In this document: positions 36,901 through 45,401 of the stretch, in pieces | Position numbering within the stretch: position 1 is the stretch's first letter | Layout: each line of letters opens with the position of its first letter | DNA from: Bacteroidetes bacterium GWF2_43_63 | Lineage (GTDB): Bacteria > Bacteroidota > Bacteroidia > Bacteroidales > DTU049 | DNA length: 64,000 bases | NCBI GenBank assembly: GCA_001769275.1 | Contig: MEOQ01000041.1 | Span: 22,755 to 86,754 of the forward strand | Reading direction: 5' to 3' | Notes under the pieces: model-generated | Databases searched by the model: none | What the model saw: only the letters and a program-made list of their open reading frames with translations | What the model was told of the DNA's origin: nothing | Program-made: the position numbers and the translations under genes

Positions 36901-37303
36901 AAGCAGTACAGTAGTTACACTGACTCTTTCAACTCCTCTTGTTAACGCACAGAACTATGTTCTTGAAGTTACTGGAATCAGTGATTTGGCAAGCAATGTA
37001 ATGGCTCTGACTTATCAGTTCCCATTGATGCTTGACACCACAACATCAATTTCTGAAATCGAAAATTCGAATATTCAGATTTTCCCGAACCCGGCCAGCG
37101 ATGTAATCAACCTTACCGGTGTTTCATCGGCCGATCGCATCGAAGTGTACAGCAACATGGGCATGCTTGTCATGAGCCGTGAAGCTGACGGAAACGACTC
37201 TGTCATTATCGAGACTTCGGTTCTTTCAAATGGTTTGTACTACATCAACATCCGCATGAAAGACGGCGCTGTTGAAACAAAACCTGTTGTGATTATCCGA
37301 TAA
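33950..37303 (+). CDS. T9SS-sorted surface protein with Ig-like (SbsA/Big_5-type) and lamin-tail domains
   Basis: 1117 residues from ATG 33950; an in-frame TTG 6 bases earlier is less likely. Signal peptide MKKLQLIFLILFTSFAARSQ. An N-terminal beta-rich domain (about 20-200) is followed by five Big_5-like modules (pattern PPTV....L..V.V.FSE.M..VTAE...NYT) and two lamin-tail domains (LVITEIMYNPAESGTDSTEF) placed after modules 2 and 4. The end (about 1040-1117: IQIFPNPASDVINLT....GLYYINI) is a type A T9SS sorting domain. Lamin-tail domains occur in many secreted nucleases and adhesins, but no enzyme is seen. Followed by a strong terminator. Confidence 0.85.
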   Translation: MKKLQLIFLILFTSFAARSQDLLCSWHFDTLLVAPNTDVVIPADSGSQDGSATIYLDGTNGSSLFNTATGGELSAFGGSTVNDGRTTPLATLSLCPINTTANGKGAVIRFSTTGYENPIITYAARNTSTGFQNQFIEYSTDGVTFTRCDTISGLTTTFVLKTIDLSAFDVLDEAANVYIRIIFDGATSSTGNNRVDNITINATSTSATDIVPPTVLGANATSLTDIWVRFSEPVGASAEVTTNYTGVGTITSATRTTGLDSVHIVLATPLTFGVADTICIANVADVTGNVMISNPCFQVVFGTLDVTPPTAISAWPANLATVKVKFSEAMDNVTAETVANYTGLAGIGSATLNATLDTVTLALSINLVSGIADTLYVQNVEDTAGNAMAAMQQFVLFMDTSTTVANLVITEIMYNPAESGTDSTEFIEILNNGSTAVNLMNYTITYGTSTHTITTSNVVNPGDRFLIAPKAVVASNFYGVSFYQGSTFGIGNNGATVKILNGSGIVVDSVMYDDVAPWPTAADEGGYSLSLCDPSLDNNAGSSWSLGTVFFSTINTHDVYADPGQGCVVPVDNTPPVVDTAFATNLNTVKVVFNEVVDNITAETIANYTGLAGIGAASLNATMDTVTLTLSTPLLDNVADTIHIAGIEDTAGNVMATTQSFRLIFSIADIIPPTVINAWPETHAVVKVKFSEVMDNVTAETVANYTGLAGIGSATLNATMDTVTLALSTNLINGVSDTLYIQNVEDTAGNAMAAQQMFVLFIDTVTIPKALVITEIMYNPAESGTDSTEFIEIYNNDVVSVDLLNYVLNYGASTFTFPSSLVIAPGEYALVSSNATAASNFYGVTFLQGSTGGIGNGGATIVLLSPTGLLVDTVTYDDVAPWPTLADEGGYSLSLCDPTLDNNVGSNWGLGTIFFGTVNTHDVYADPGEGCSATADTVPPVALSASLTNLTTAVVTFNEALDLASAQTTGNYTGLGTVSTAVLTSSTVVTLTLSTPLVNAQNYVLEVTGISDLASNVMALTYQFPLMLDTTTSISEIENSNIQIFPNPASDVINLTGVSSADRIEVYSNMGMLVMSREADGNDSVIIETSVLSNGLYYINIRMKDGAVETKPVVIIR

Positions 37304-37320
37304 TCTGACTTTTTCATTTT

Positions 37321-37358
37321 AAAAAAGCTTCCCGGCCTTCCGGGAAGCTTTTTTTTAT
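37321..37358 (+). terminator. Rho-independent terminator of the 33950 gene
   Basis: 12-bp arms AAAGCTTCCCGG and CCGGGAAGCTTT with a 4-base loop, then T-run. Confidence 0.9.
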
Positions 37359-37401
37359 TGTTGTTTTCGAAATTCAAAAACTAAAAATGTTGGGTGCTTT
37401 C

Positions 37402-37685
37402 CGTTCGGCATAGTCCCTTATAGATATTTGTTTGAGGCTGTTTCAAATAGTCTTCAGCAACAAAAACAACATTCCACCGTCCGAAAGCGACGCAGGAGCT
37501 GAAGGACATGGAACCGTTGTTTTTGCCATTGTTACGACGGTTCCATGTTCCGGCTGAACAGCATCCCTCGAAGGGTTTTGAACCCTTCGAGGGATTTTTA
37601 ACCAGCCAGAACGGTGGAATGTCGTAACAATACAGTTGTTTTGAGAAATACTCAGTAGAATAATCTAATCAGACTACGCCGAACG
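37402..37685 (+). mobile_element. Dispersed palindromic MITE-like element (family A), most complete copy
   Basis: Outer inverted ends CGTTCGGCATAGTC (37402) and GACTACGCCGAACG (37672) differ at one base when aligned in reverse complement; inner inverted ends GAGGCTGTTTCAAA (37434) and TTTTGAGAAATACTC (37639) nest inside. Within, two successive stem-loops carry CAAAAACAAC/GTTGTTTTTG and ATTGTTACGAC/GTCGTAACAAT arms. It also contains the perfect 31-base hairpin at 37564-37594. No protein is encoded. It lies between two convergent genes. Confidence 0.7.
37564..37594. repeat. Perfect 14-bp-arm hairpin inside the family A element
   Basis: Arm TCCCTCGAAGGGTT with its exact reverse complement and a 3-base loop (TTG). 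The same hairpin with loop CAA occurs at 44525-44555 in the inverted copy. Confidence 0.9.
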
Positions 37686-37717
37686 AAGGGAGCTTATCTC
37701 AATTCTAATCTCGTAAA

Positions 37718-38539
37718 TCATTCCGCCCGCATAAACACAAACCGCTCCTGCCCTGCCCTGCGAAGGAAGTTGCCATTCCAGGAATAATAGGATTCTGGTA
37801 TACGCCGCATATGATTGTAGAGATACAGATTGAGGAAATAATCGTAGATATAATCCGCGATTTTCTTTCCGGAACGCTCGAACAGCGCGTAAATATCCGC
37901 TTCGCCGAACTCGGTAAAATTGTAATTGTAGTTATACGTATCCGAAGTCAAATCATAGTCCCAGGCACCGTCGAGATAATCAATCAGCGGAAACGATGCA
38001 TACAGCAACGGCGACGCAAGAATCGTATCATCAACCGGATTTATCCGGAGCCAAAAACAAAGATCGATTCGCGAAATAACTGTATCGAATTTTATAAAAC
38101 TGTTGTTGGCAAAGTATAATGTATCGCCCACCGGCGTTGTCTTTTCCTCAATGTACATCTGCACAAATTCAATAATAAACTTGTCGCTTTTCTCAATCAG
38201 AAAATCATTAATAGTGCTGTCTGAATACAAATCAAAACTGTTCGATGAAAGATTCTGAGTCATCGAGCTCCTGAAAACACTATCCACTTCAGTGGTTCCG
38301 TTGTTTTTCAGAAAATAGCTTCTATATGGAAAATAGCGCCTGGCGTAGGTTTCAGCCGATGATGTACCTTGTGGTTTTATAAAAAACATTTGCCAGTCGC
38401 TCGAAAATGTGATATAGAGCGATGGCCGATTAGTGTCGGCAATAAAACCACGGGCCAGTTTCTTTTCCGACTGGCACGATAGCAACAATGCAGAAATTAA
38501 AAAGCAAACAGAAAAAATAAGTTTAGTTGGAAGCTGCAT
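37718..38539 (-). CDS. Hypothetical lipoprotein
   Basis: 273 residues from ATG 38539 (MQLPTKLIFSVCFLISALLLSC); the lipobox LLSC makes Cys22 the lipidated residue. The body is rich in aromatic residues (Tyr, Phe) and Asp, e.g. YDLTSDTYNYNYNFTEFGEADIY, and ends RRAGQERFVFMRAE. The size and placement recall gliding-motility-type lipoproteins of Bacteroidota, but I cannot identify one. Overlaps the flavodiiron gene by 17 bases, so translated from the same transcript. Confidence 0.65.
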   Translation of the reverse strand: MQLPTKLIFSVCFLISALLLSCQSEKKLARGFIADTNRPSLYITFSSDWQMFFIKPQGTSSAETYARRYFPYRSYFLKNNGTTEVDSVFRSSMTQNLSSNSFDLYSDSTINDFLIEKSDKFIIEFVQMYIEEKTTPVGDTLYFANNSFIKFDTVISRIDLCFWLRINPVDDTILASPLLYASFPLIDYLDGAWDYDLTSDTYNYNYNFTEFGEADIYALFERSGKKIADYIYDYFLNLYLYNHMRRIPESYYSWNGNFLRRAGQERFVFMRAE

Positions 38540-39740
38540 CGCGCTCCAGAACTTTTTCAGCCAATACTTTTCCGTACTGAAATGCAAGCGTAAGCTCTTC
38601 CTGGCTGGGTGTAAACTTTACAAACACTCCGTCGCCACAGAAATCGAGTTTTAGATTTTCCATCATCGATTTCAACAGAACAGCAGATTCGCCACTCCAG
38701 CCATAGGAGCCAAAAGCACCTGCAGGTTTACCTTTGTCGCGTATCGGACAAATGGCCGCCAGAAATTTATACGCGGGCATCAGGATGTTTTGATTAATAG
38801 TCGGACTGCCAAGTACAAGCCCGTTTGAAGCTGTAATAGCTGCATCCAGATCGCCCAAAGATGCTGTTTCGATATCCATCAGCTGAGCTTTTATATTGCT
38901 TTCGGACTCGATGCCACGCGCAATTTCCTGTGCAATCATTGTCGTTTTCTGATAAGCAGAAACATATGCAACAAGAATTGATTTTGCATTCGGATTTTTC
39001 AAATATTCTTCGCACATGGATTTCGAACGGTCGACATAACGCTTCCAGTCGTTCAGTAGTAAAGGCCCATGACCGTTGAGAATTGCCTTTATTGGAAGGG
39101 GTTCAATTTTTTCAACGGCCTTGAGGAAAAATTTGCTGTATGGTTTTAGAATCACATTGAAATAATAATCGAACGCATCGTCATAGTTGCCGACCTTGTT
39201 GTCGATCATTTCATCGTGCGCAAAATGAGCGCCGAACGAATCGCAGGTGAACAGCAATTGTTCTTCCTCAAACCAGGTGTACATACTATCCGGCCAGTGC
39301 AGGTTCGGAGCACTGATGAACTTCAATGTGGCATCGCCAAGATCGAGCACGTCGCCATCTTTCACAATGCGGTGTGGAAAATCGCGGTTCATCAGATCTT
39401 TCATGTAGCGGATGGCGTTGCCTGTGCCAATCACGGTTGCATTGGGCGCTTCGTTCAAAAGCAAAGCAACAGAACCACTGTGATCCGGCTCGGTATGATT
39501 GAGAATGATGTATTCAATTTCATTTAGGGCCGTCAGTTTGCTGAGTTTTTCTTTATAAACCGGCCAGAATTTTTCTTTCACTGTTTCAACAACAGCTTTT
39601 TTCTGAGCGTTGATGAAATATGCATTGTAGGTTGTGCCATACTTGGTTTCCATCACAACATCGAAAGTAACGATGTCTTTATCGAGTACTCCCACCCATG
39701 TTGTTTTCGGTGAGACCTGAATCGTTTTATTGTCTGCCAT
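38523..39740 (-). CDS. Flavodiiron protein (A-type flavoprotein, FprA family)
   Basis: 405 residues: a metallo-beta-lactamase-like di-iron domain and a C-terminal flavodoxin domain (about 255-400; VAYVSAYQKT, GSPTINQNILMP). The iron ligands are visible: NHTEPDHSG (His82, Glu84, Asp86), His148 in PNLHWPDSM, Asp167 in FTCDSFG and His224 in LNGHGPLL. These cytosolic enzymes reduce oxygen to water or nitric oxide to nitrous oxide, protecting anaerobes. Suggests an anaerobic or microaerobic life style. Starts 11 bases after the topoisomerase gene. Confidence 0.95.
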   Translation of the reverse strand: MADNKTIQVSPKTTWVGVLDKDIVTFDVVMETKYGTTYNAYFINAQKKAVVETVKEKFWPVYKEKLSKLTALNEIEYIILNHTEPDHSGSVALLLNEAPNATVIGTGNAIRYMKDLMNRDFPHRIVKDGDVLDLGDATLKFISAPNLHWPDSMYTWFEEEQLLFTCDSFGAHFAHDEMIDNKVGNYDDAFDYYFNVILKPYSKFFLKAVEKIEPLPIKAILNGHGPLLLNDWKRYVDRSKSMCEEYLKNPNAKSILVAYVSAYQKTTMIAQEIARGIESESNIKAQLMDIETASLGDLDAAITASNGLVLGSPTINQNILMPAYKFLAAICPIRDKGKPAGAFGSYGWSGESAVLLKSMMENLKLDFCGDGVFVKFTPSQEELTLAFQYGKVLAEKVLERDAASN

Positions 39741-39751
39741 TTTATTCTATT

Positions 39752-42373
39752 TTAAAGTGATAAAGTAATCTGTCCGTCGAGGCCCTCTTCTGTTTCTGCG
39801 CCATCGCTTGAGTTCGTCGGTTGATCCTCAGCTAAGCCAAGCAATTCACGAATCATTTTATCCGTAGTTGGTTTGGGATCATTGACCGAAAACTTTTTCA
39901 ACGGCACGGTACTAATTTTTTTACCTTTTGCCTTAATCCCTCTGATGACGGCAAATTCAGCTACATCAATTTCTTCAGGATCTTTTGGTTTCTTGAGCTT
40001 TTTCGAATCGTAGAAGACCGTAATTACCGGGAAATATTCCGTCGATATCCACTCAATCTGATCGCCCTCATCCATGAATTCCACAGTTTTTTCGCCAGGA
40101 CCCTGTTCAACCTGAAAGCGTTTTAGATACCACTCTTTGTCCGTGTTTTTGTACAAAACAGTGAAAACGCGCAAAGGATTAAATTTCTCAATGTGCATTA
40201 TATCTTCGTCGAAATGCATCTGCATATCGGGCTTGGCAATGCGGTAGTAGCCGGATTTCATGAGGAACAGCAATGTGTCGTTGTGATGAAAAGCGCCAAG
40301 ATATTGCCCGCGTTCCTCAGTAGTCAACCGCAGTATTTCCTTATCGTACCAGTATTTTATTCCACCCAGCGTCGATTTTCCTTCGTCCTTGAGTTTGATT
40401 TTTCGAATCATAAAACGTGTCAACTGGTTGCCAATCGATGCACGTCCTTTGATGGATAACTCGCTGAAATCAAAATCGAAAACCAGTTTTTTCAATTTCG
40501 GTCTGGGCACCAGATATACAGAAATCACTTCGGCTTCGCCATTGGGATTGGCGGTAAAATACAGGACTTTTGAATGCGGCGTGCCCTGCGTAAGATTGTA
40601 TTCTTTGTCTCTGGTAATGCCTTTTACATAAAACCGCTTCACATACGTTGTTCCGGTGGCGCCATCGCGATAAATGGCGTTGTAAATGGTACGCTCATCA
40701 TTTTTCTTAAAGACATCGATGTGAATGATGTTTTTACCCAGAAAAACCTTATCGGCAACTTTGGTTACAATACAGGTTCCATCCTGCGTGAAAGCAATGA
40801 TGTCGTCGAGTTCAGAACACTCGGTCACATACTCCATTTTCTTTAAACCGAAGCCGGCAAAACCTTCTTCACGGTCGACATACAGCTTCTGATTTGCAAT
40901 GGCAACCGCAGCCGCCTGAATGTTATCGAATGCGCGAATCTCTGTTTTTCGCTCACGTCCCTTTGAATATTTCTTTTTAATATCGCGGAAATACGCAATG
41001 CAATATTCAATCAGATTGTCAAGACGATCCTGCACTTTTTTGATTTGATCTTCAAGCCCTTTAATGATTTCATCGGCCTTGAATGCATCGAATTTCGATA
41101 TGCGCTTGATTTTGATTTCTGTCAGACGCGCAACATCGTCCATGGTGATTTCGCGATAGAATTTTTTCTTGTAGGGCTTGAGTCCTTTGTCGATCGTTTC
41201 GAGAACGCTTTCCCATGTGGTACACTCTTCAATGTCGCGGTATATCCTCTTTTCGATAAATATTTTTTCGAGCGACGAATAAAGATGATGCTCCAGAAGT
41301 TCCTGCATTTCAATTTCCAGCTCGAGCTTCAGCAGATCTCTGGTATGATGCGTCGATTCAATCAACAATTCATCAATATGAATAAAACGTGGAGCATTGT
41401 CCTGAATAACACAACAGAGCGGCGATATGGAAATTTCGCAATCGGTGAAAGCATACAGCGCATCGATGGTCTGATCGGGCGAAACACCCGGTGCAAGATG
41501 AACTACAATCTCTACATTGGCCGCTGTGTTATCCTCTATTTTCCGGACTTTTATCTTTCCTTTTTCATTCGCGTTTACGATTGAATCAATAAGCGAAGAA
41601 GTAGTTGTCGAAAATGGAATTTCAGTTATCACCAGCGACTTTTTGTCGGGCGACGACATGCGGGCTCGCACTCTAACTTTTCCACCACGTTCCCCTTTGT
41701 TGTAATTTCTTACATCAACCAGTCCTGCTGTTGGAAAATCGGGATACAAAACGAATGACTCATTTTTAAGAACGGCGATACATGCATCGATGAGTTCAAT
41801 AAAGTTGTGCGGCAGAATTTTCGTCGAAAGGCCGACCGCAATACCTTCAGAACCCTGAGCCAGCAACATCGGAAATTTCACAGGAAGAAAATCCGGTTCT
41901 CTGTTGCGACCATCATAGGAATGAATCCATTTGGTGGTTTTAGGATTGAAAACCACATCCAGCGCGAATTTCGAAAGTCTGGCCTCGATATATCGGGGTG
42001 CAGCAGCGGAGTCGCCGGTGAGTATATTCCCCCAGTTTCCCTGCATATCAATAAGCAATTCTTTCTGGCCGAGTTGTACCAAAGCGTCACCAATCGAAGC
42101 ATCGCCATGCGGGTGATATTTCATCGTGTTACCAATGATATTGGCGACCTTGTTGTAGCGACCATCTTCCAATTCCTTCATGGAATGCAGAATGCGACGC
42201 TGAACAGGTTTAAAACCATCAGCCATGTTTGGCACTGCACGCTCCAAAATTACGTAGGAAGCATAGTCAAGAAACCAGTTGCGGAACATGCCCGACAAAC
42301 CAGTGATCTTTCCTTTCTCTTCCTGCTGTGCATCAGGAATCAGCTCGTTTTTATTTTCTTTTTCAGCAGCCAT
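39752..42373 (-). CDS. parC: DNA gyrase/topoisomerase IV subunit A (ParC-type)
   Basis: 873 residues with the breakage-reunion domain: MADGFKPVQRRILHSMKEL, KYHPHGDASIGDALV and AAAPRYIEARLSKFA with the catalytic Tyr128. A long coiled-coil region (about 430-480) and a beta-pinwheel C-terminal domain follow; no canonical GyrA-box (QRRGGKG) is evident, favouring ParC over GyrA. Decatenates daughter chromosomes with the ParE subunit, which is not in this window. Sits between the BatA-like and flavodiiron genes with gaps of 8 and 11 bases. Confidence 0.85.
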   Translation of the reverse strand: MAAEKENKNELIPDAQQEEKGKITGLSGMFRNWFLDYASYVILERAVPNMADGFKPVQRRILHSMKELEDGRYNKVANIIGNTMKYHPHGDASIGDALVQLGQKELLIDMQGNWGNILTGDSAAAPRYIEARLSKFALDVVFNPKTTKWIHSYDGRNREPDFLPVKFPMLLAQGSEGIAVGLSTKILPHNFIELIDACIAVLKNESFVLYPDFPTAGLVDVRNYNKGERGGKVRVRARMSSPDKKSLVITEIPFSTTTSSLIDSIVNANEKGKIKVRKIEDNTAANVEIVVHLAPGVSPDQTIDALYAFTDCEISISPLCCVIQDNAPRFIHIDELLIESTHHTRDLLKLELEIEMQELLEHHLYSSLEKIFIEKRIYRDIEECTTWESVLETIDKGLKPYKKKFYREITMDDVARLTEIKIKRISKFDAFKADEIIKGLEDQIKKVQDRLDNLIEYCIAYFRDIKKKYSKGRERKTEIRAFDNIQAAAVAIANQKLYVDREEGFAGFGLKKMEYVTECSELDDIIAFTQDGTCIVTKVADKVFLGKNIIHIDVFKKNDERTIYNAIYRDGATGTTYVKRFYVKGITRDKEYNLTQGTPHSKVLYFTANPNGEAEVISVYLVPRPKLKKLVFDFDFSELSIKGRASIGNQLTRFMIRKIKLKDEGKSTLGGIKYWYDKEILRLTTEERGQYLGAFHHNDTLLFLMKSGYYRIAKPDMQMHFDEDIMHIEKFNPLRVFTVLYKNTDKEWYLKRFQVEQGPGEKTVEFMDEGDQIEWISTEYFPVITVFYDSKKLKKPKDPEEIDVAEFAVIRGIKAKGKKISTVPLKKFSVNDPKPTTDKMIRELLGLAEDQPTNSSDGAETEEGLDGQITLSL

Positions 42374-42381
42374 CGTCAGAG

Positions 42382-44400
42382 TTATATCCAGATTCTCAGC
42401 AAAATTAATTCAATGCCAAATAATATCAAAGCAATCATGATAAATGTTTTCCACAGTTTTGTACCTGCCTGCATATCAGCAACAACCGATGCCGGAGTGT
42501 CTCCGGTCTCCATCACTGTTATATTGCTGTTTTCCCCGATAAAATTCCGGATTTCATCAACCGAAAAACAATCCGTAGTACTTTCTGCACGCGGATAATT
42601 CAAGCCAAACGACGATAGGGTGGTTTCTCCCCTGGTAACTTTATAGGAGCCGGCGCTGTTGATCTGTGAATTGAGGAAAATCTTCGGTGGATTTCCGTTG
42701 CTAAATCCGGGAATCAACTCTGAAGATCCGTCAAAACTTTGCAGAACTGGGGGCTTTTCGCCACTGATGGCACCTGCCGGCAAATCAATACCAAAGCTGT
42801 AATCGAGCGGATAAGCCACCCCGGGCATGACTCTGCCCGAAAAAGCCATTTGCATGACAGCCGGAACAATGAGTGCGTTGGATGCAAAGGTGGAATATGA
42901 GGATTGAAGAGGAACAGCAAGCAAATAAAGATGTCCCCTGCCCTTTATAAATTCAGCTAAAAAAGCGTTTCCATTCAGCAATGTCATTATACTTCTTCCG
43001 TTTCCTTTGGGAATGCGGTAACTGGTGAACACAGCCGGGAACTGAACCTGTTTGGGAGGAGTCACAAAAACACCTCGAAACAACGGATTGTCAGACTCAA
43101 TGGTGGCTACGCGAGTATTGGCTGTATCGGTTCCTGCAAACATGGGAATGCCAAGTGCAGCAAAACCCGGTTGATAATTTTTTATGTCACCGGCAGTGGG
43201 AATAATCAGAATATTGCCACCAGCCTCAAGCAGCCGGTTGAGTTCCGAAGCCATCCCTGATGAAATCTGTGACAATTCATCGAGAACTACCAATCCGGCC
43301 GAAGCCATGGAGCCCGCATCAAAACTGCCCTCGCGAACAGATGTAAAACTGAACAGACTGTCACGCGAAAACAAATTGCTGATATTGCTTGTAGCTCCAC
43401 CACCGGCAATGTGATACACCGGAACCGAGGAAGCAATATCAAATGCGAAAAACATCCGGTCGTCGAAACTGATTGGACTGTCATCAATTTCAACATACCC
43501 TTCGTGGCTGCCCCGCTTATTCACTGTAAAAGCAAACTCCACCACGTCGGTACCCGAAGCCGCCAGTTGCACATCGCCCAGCCCTTTTTGTTTACCGTCG
43601 ACATAAAGCCGGACCGGGATTTTTTCGAGCAGCATGTCGCTGTGATTTCGTATGCGGGCATTGACTGTGATAATATTGTTTTCGAGTTGAACCGGGCCAC
43701 TGAACCAAATGCTGTCAACAGAAATATTCGGTGTTTTTGGCGCATCGACCGGAAAAAGAAAAATATTTCGTTTCAGCGAACTGATGGAAGCCAGATCTGC
43801 TGTCGATTTCTGAAAGTCGCTGATGATGTAGTAATGGTGCTCCGCGCCCGCTGCATTCATATCGGCGAGATCGGTCATACGCGAAACTACAGAACCCGTC
43901 TTACGCGGGAACGGACAAAAGTCAATAAGCGACAACATATCGGCGCATTCATCGCGCGGGCAGAAGCGGTCATGCTCACCGGCAAAATCGTTGGTGATTA
44001 GGCGAAACATGGTGCCGGGCGGATATGAATTGAGAATTTCAGTGGCCTTCACTCTTGCTTTTTCCAGCATATCGGTTTTGCCATCGCTGATTTCCATACT
44101 CATGCTGTTGTCAACATAGATGCTCACAAACAGTCGTCCGGATGAAGTCTGCTCATTGTTTTTTGGAATGTATGGCCTGGCAAAAGCAAGAACGAGCGCG
44201 GAGACAAACAACATACGAAGCGTCAAAATAATAAGCCGGCGCAGACGACTCTGACGCTTGTTTTTTTCAAGCAGTTGCTGCAATAAATAATTGTCGGAAA
44301 ACTGAACTTTCCTGTAGCGTCTGAAATCGAACAGGTGAACAATTACCGGGATGGCAAGGGCAAACAGTGCCCATAATATGGAAGGTGCTCCGAATAGCAT
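42382..44400 (-). CDS. BatA/VWA-type membrane protein
   Basis: 672 residues. The N-terminal BatA region (MLFGAPSILWALFALAIPVIVHLFDFRRYRK...) has two transmembrane helices (about 5-24 and 55-77) and the R.RR..ILTLRML linker. A von Willebrand factor A-like domain begins SIYVDNSMSMEISD (MIDAS DxSxS variant DNSMS, about 92-96), followed by beta-rich segments and a C-terminal helix (about 650-670). Such proteins sit in the inner membrane with periplasmic domains and are tied to stress tolerance or aerotolerance. First gene of the operon with parC. Confidence 0.8.
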   Translation of the reverse strand: MLFGAPSILWALFALAIPVIVHLFDFRRYRKVQFSDNYLLQQLLEKNKRQSRLRRLIILTLRMLFVSALVLAFARPYIPKNNEQTSSGRLFVSIYVDNSMSMEISDGKTDMLEKARVKATEILNSYPPGTMFRLITNDFAGEHDRFCPRDECADMLSLIDFCPFPRKTGSVVSRMTDLADMNAAGAEHHYYIISDFQKSTADLASISSLKRNIFLFPVDAPKTPNISVDSIWFSGPVQLENNIITVNARIRNHSDMLLEKIPVRLYVDGKQKGLGDVQLAASGTDVVEFAFTVNKRGSHEGYVEIDDSPISFDDRMFFAFDIASSVPVYHIAGGGATSNISNLFSRDSLFSFTSVREGSFDAGSMASAGLVVLDELSQISSGMASELNRLLEAGGNILIIPTAGDIKNYQPGFAALGIPMFAGTDTANTRVATIESDNPLFRGVFVTPPKQVQFPAVFTSYRIPKGNGRSIMTLLNGNAFLAEFIKGRGHLYLLAVPLQSSYSTFASNALIVPAVMQMAFSGRVMPGVAYPLDYSFGIDLPAGAISGEKPPVLQSFDGSSELIPGFSNGNPPKIFLNSQINSAGSYKVTRGETTLSSFGLNYPRAESTTDCFSVDEIRNFIGENSNITVMETGDTPASVVADMQAGTKLWKTFIMIALILFGIELILLRIWI

Positions 44401-44409
44401 AATTCATGG

Positions 44410-44417
44410 CAAAGGTA
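44410..44417 (-). promoter_or_regulatory. Promoter -7 element TACCTTTG before the BatA-like gene
   Basis: Reads TACCTTTG on the minus strand, 9 bases before the start codon; -33 not at standard spacing. Confidence 0.45.
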
Positions 44418-44489
44418 ATTATTAATGTGCAATGAAAAATGAGGGCGACCCTTACATTTATGAACACGGATTAGCCTGCAGTAGGATTC

Positions 44490-44690
44490 AATTGCGATAT
44501 TCCATAGTTCCGGCCGGTTAAAAATCCCTCGAAGGGTTCAAAACCCTTCGAGGGATACTATTCTGCCGGAATATGGAATCGTCGTAATTGATTCAAAAAC
44601 AACGATTCCATATCCTCATGCTCCTACGTCGCTTTCGGACGATGGAATATTGTTTTTGAAGTACCTACTTTTTGAGCTGTAACACTGCTG
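44490..44690 (-). repeat. Dispersed palindromic element (family A), partial inverted copy
   Basis: Carries the core in minus orientation (CTCCTACGTCGCTTTCGGAC near 44620-44640), GATATTCCAT/ATGGAATCGTCG arms and the 31-base hairpin at 44525-44555. The outer CGTTCGGC-type ends are missing. Lies between divergent genes, about 40 bases from the promoter of the MORN lipoprotein. Confidence 0.7.
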
Positions 44691-44724
44691 AAAATACCAA
44701 GCAAATAAATCCGATAAAATGTAT

Positions 44725-44732
44725 TATCTTTG
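44725..44732 (+). promoter_or_regulatory. Promoter -7 element TATCTTTG for the 44751 gene
   Basis: TATCTTTG ends 18 bases before ATG 44751, making an in-frame TTG at 44730 unlikely as the start. Confidence 0.6.
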
Positions 44733-44750
44733 ATTTCGATAGCATTTGTT

Positions 44751-45389
44751 ATGAGATATTTTTCGCTTATATTGCTTTTTGCAATTTTCGTTTCTTCCTG
44801 CTCATCAGTAGTAAAGGAAGAATATCCCGACGGCACCCTTAAGTCGGAAGTGACCATGAAAAATGGTCAAAAAAACGGTCCTTCGTCGTATTACTATCCC
44901 AACGGGAACATTGAACTCCGCATGAATTATGCCGATGATCAACTCGAAGGACAGTATGAAAAATTCACAATCAAAGGCACCAGAACTGAATTGACGATGT
45001 ATGTCGCAGGTAAGAAAAACGGAGAATCGAAAATTTTTGGGGAAGATGGCAAATTGCAGCTATTGGCAATGTTTGTCAATGATACCATTCATGGGACTTA
45101 CAAAGAATTTTACCCCAACGGACAGGTGAAAGTGTCGGGCACCTACAATCATGGATTCTACGATGGGAAATGGGAGTATTTCGATTTTAGCGGAATAAAT
45201 GTTGGCTATGCTGAATTCAAAAACGGCACGGGTAAACAATTTGCATTGTATTACGGTTCAAAACGCATCAAAACAGAAGTCAGTTACGTAAACAATCAGA
45301 AAGACGGAGAAGAGATATGGTACGATGCTGACGGGAAAATCGAAAAAAAGACGATCTACAGTGATGGTAGAATAATTTCCGCTGAATAA
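44751..45389 (+). CDS. MORN/YwqK-type lipoprotein
   Basis: 212 residues from ATG 44751. MRYFSLILLFAIFVSSCSS is a lipoprotein signal (Cys near residue 17). About seven short MORN-like modules follow, e.g. EYPDGTLKSEVTMKNGQKNG, YYYPNGNIELRMNY, FYPNGQVKVSGTYNHGFYDGKW and YDADGKIEKKTIY, each a beta-hairpin. Similar proteins are labelled antitoxin YwqK from a Bacillus operon, but no toxin partner is here; it is better seen as a repeat surface lipoprotein. Twelve bases separate it from the DUF2148 gene. Confidence 0.8.
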   Translation: MRYFSLILLFAIFVSSCSSVVKEEYPDGTLKSEVTMKNGQKNGPSSYYYPNGNIELRMNYADDQLEGQYEKFTIKGTRTELTMYVAGKKNGESKIFGEDGKLQLLAMFVNDTIHGTYKEFYPNGQVKVSGTYNHGFYDGKWEYFDFSGINVGYAEFKNGTGKQFALYYGSKRIKTEVSYVNNQKDGEEIWYDADGKIEKKTIYSDGRIISAE

Positions 45390-45401
45390 AAAAATATAAA
45401 A

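Noticed and set aside
39752..42373. Assignment as GyrA
   Set aside because: Active-site region fits both, but no GyrA-box is visible and the operon context is that of the Bacteroidota ParC-type protein; kept as ParC with reduced certainty.
44751..45389. YwqK antitoxin of a toxin-antitoxin pair
   Set aside because: The fold is MORN-like, but there is no toxin gene and the partner encodes a DUF2148 protein.
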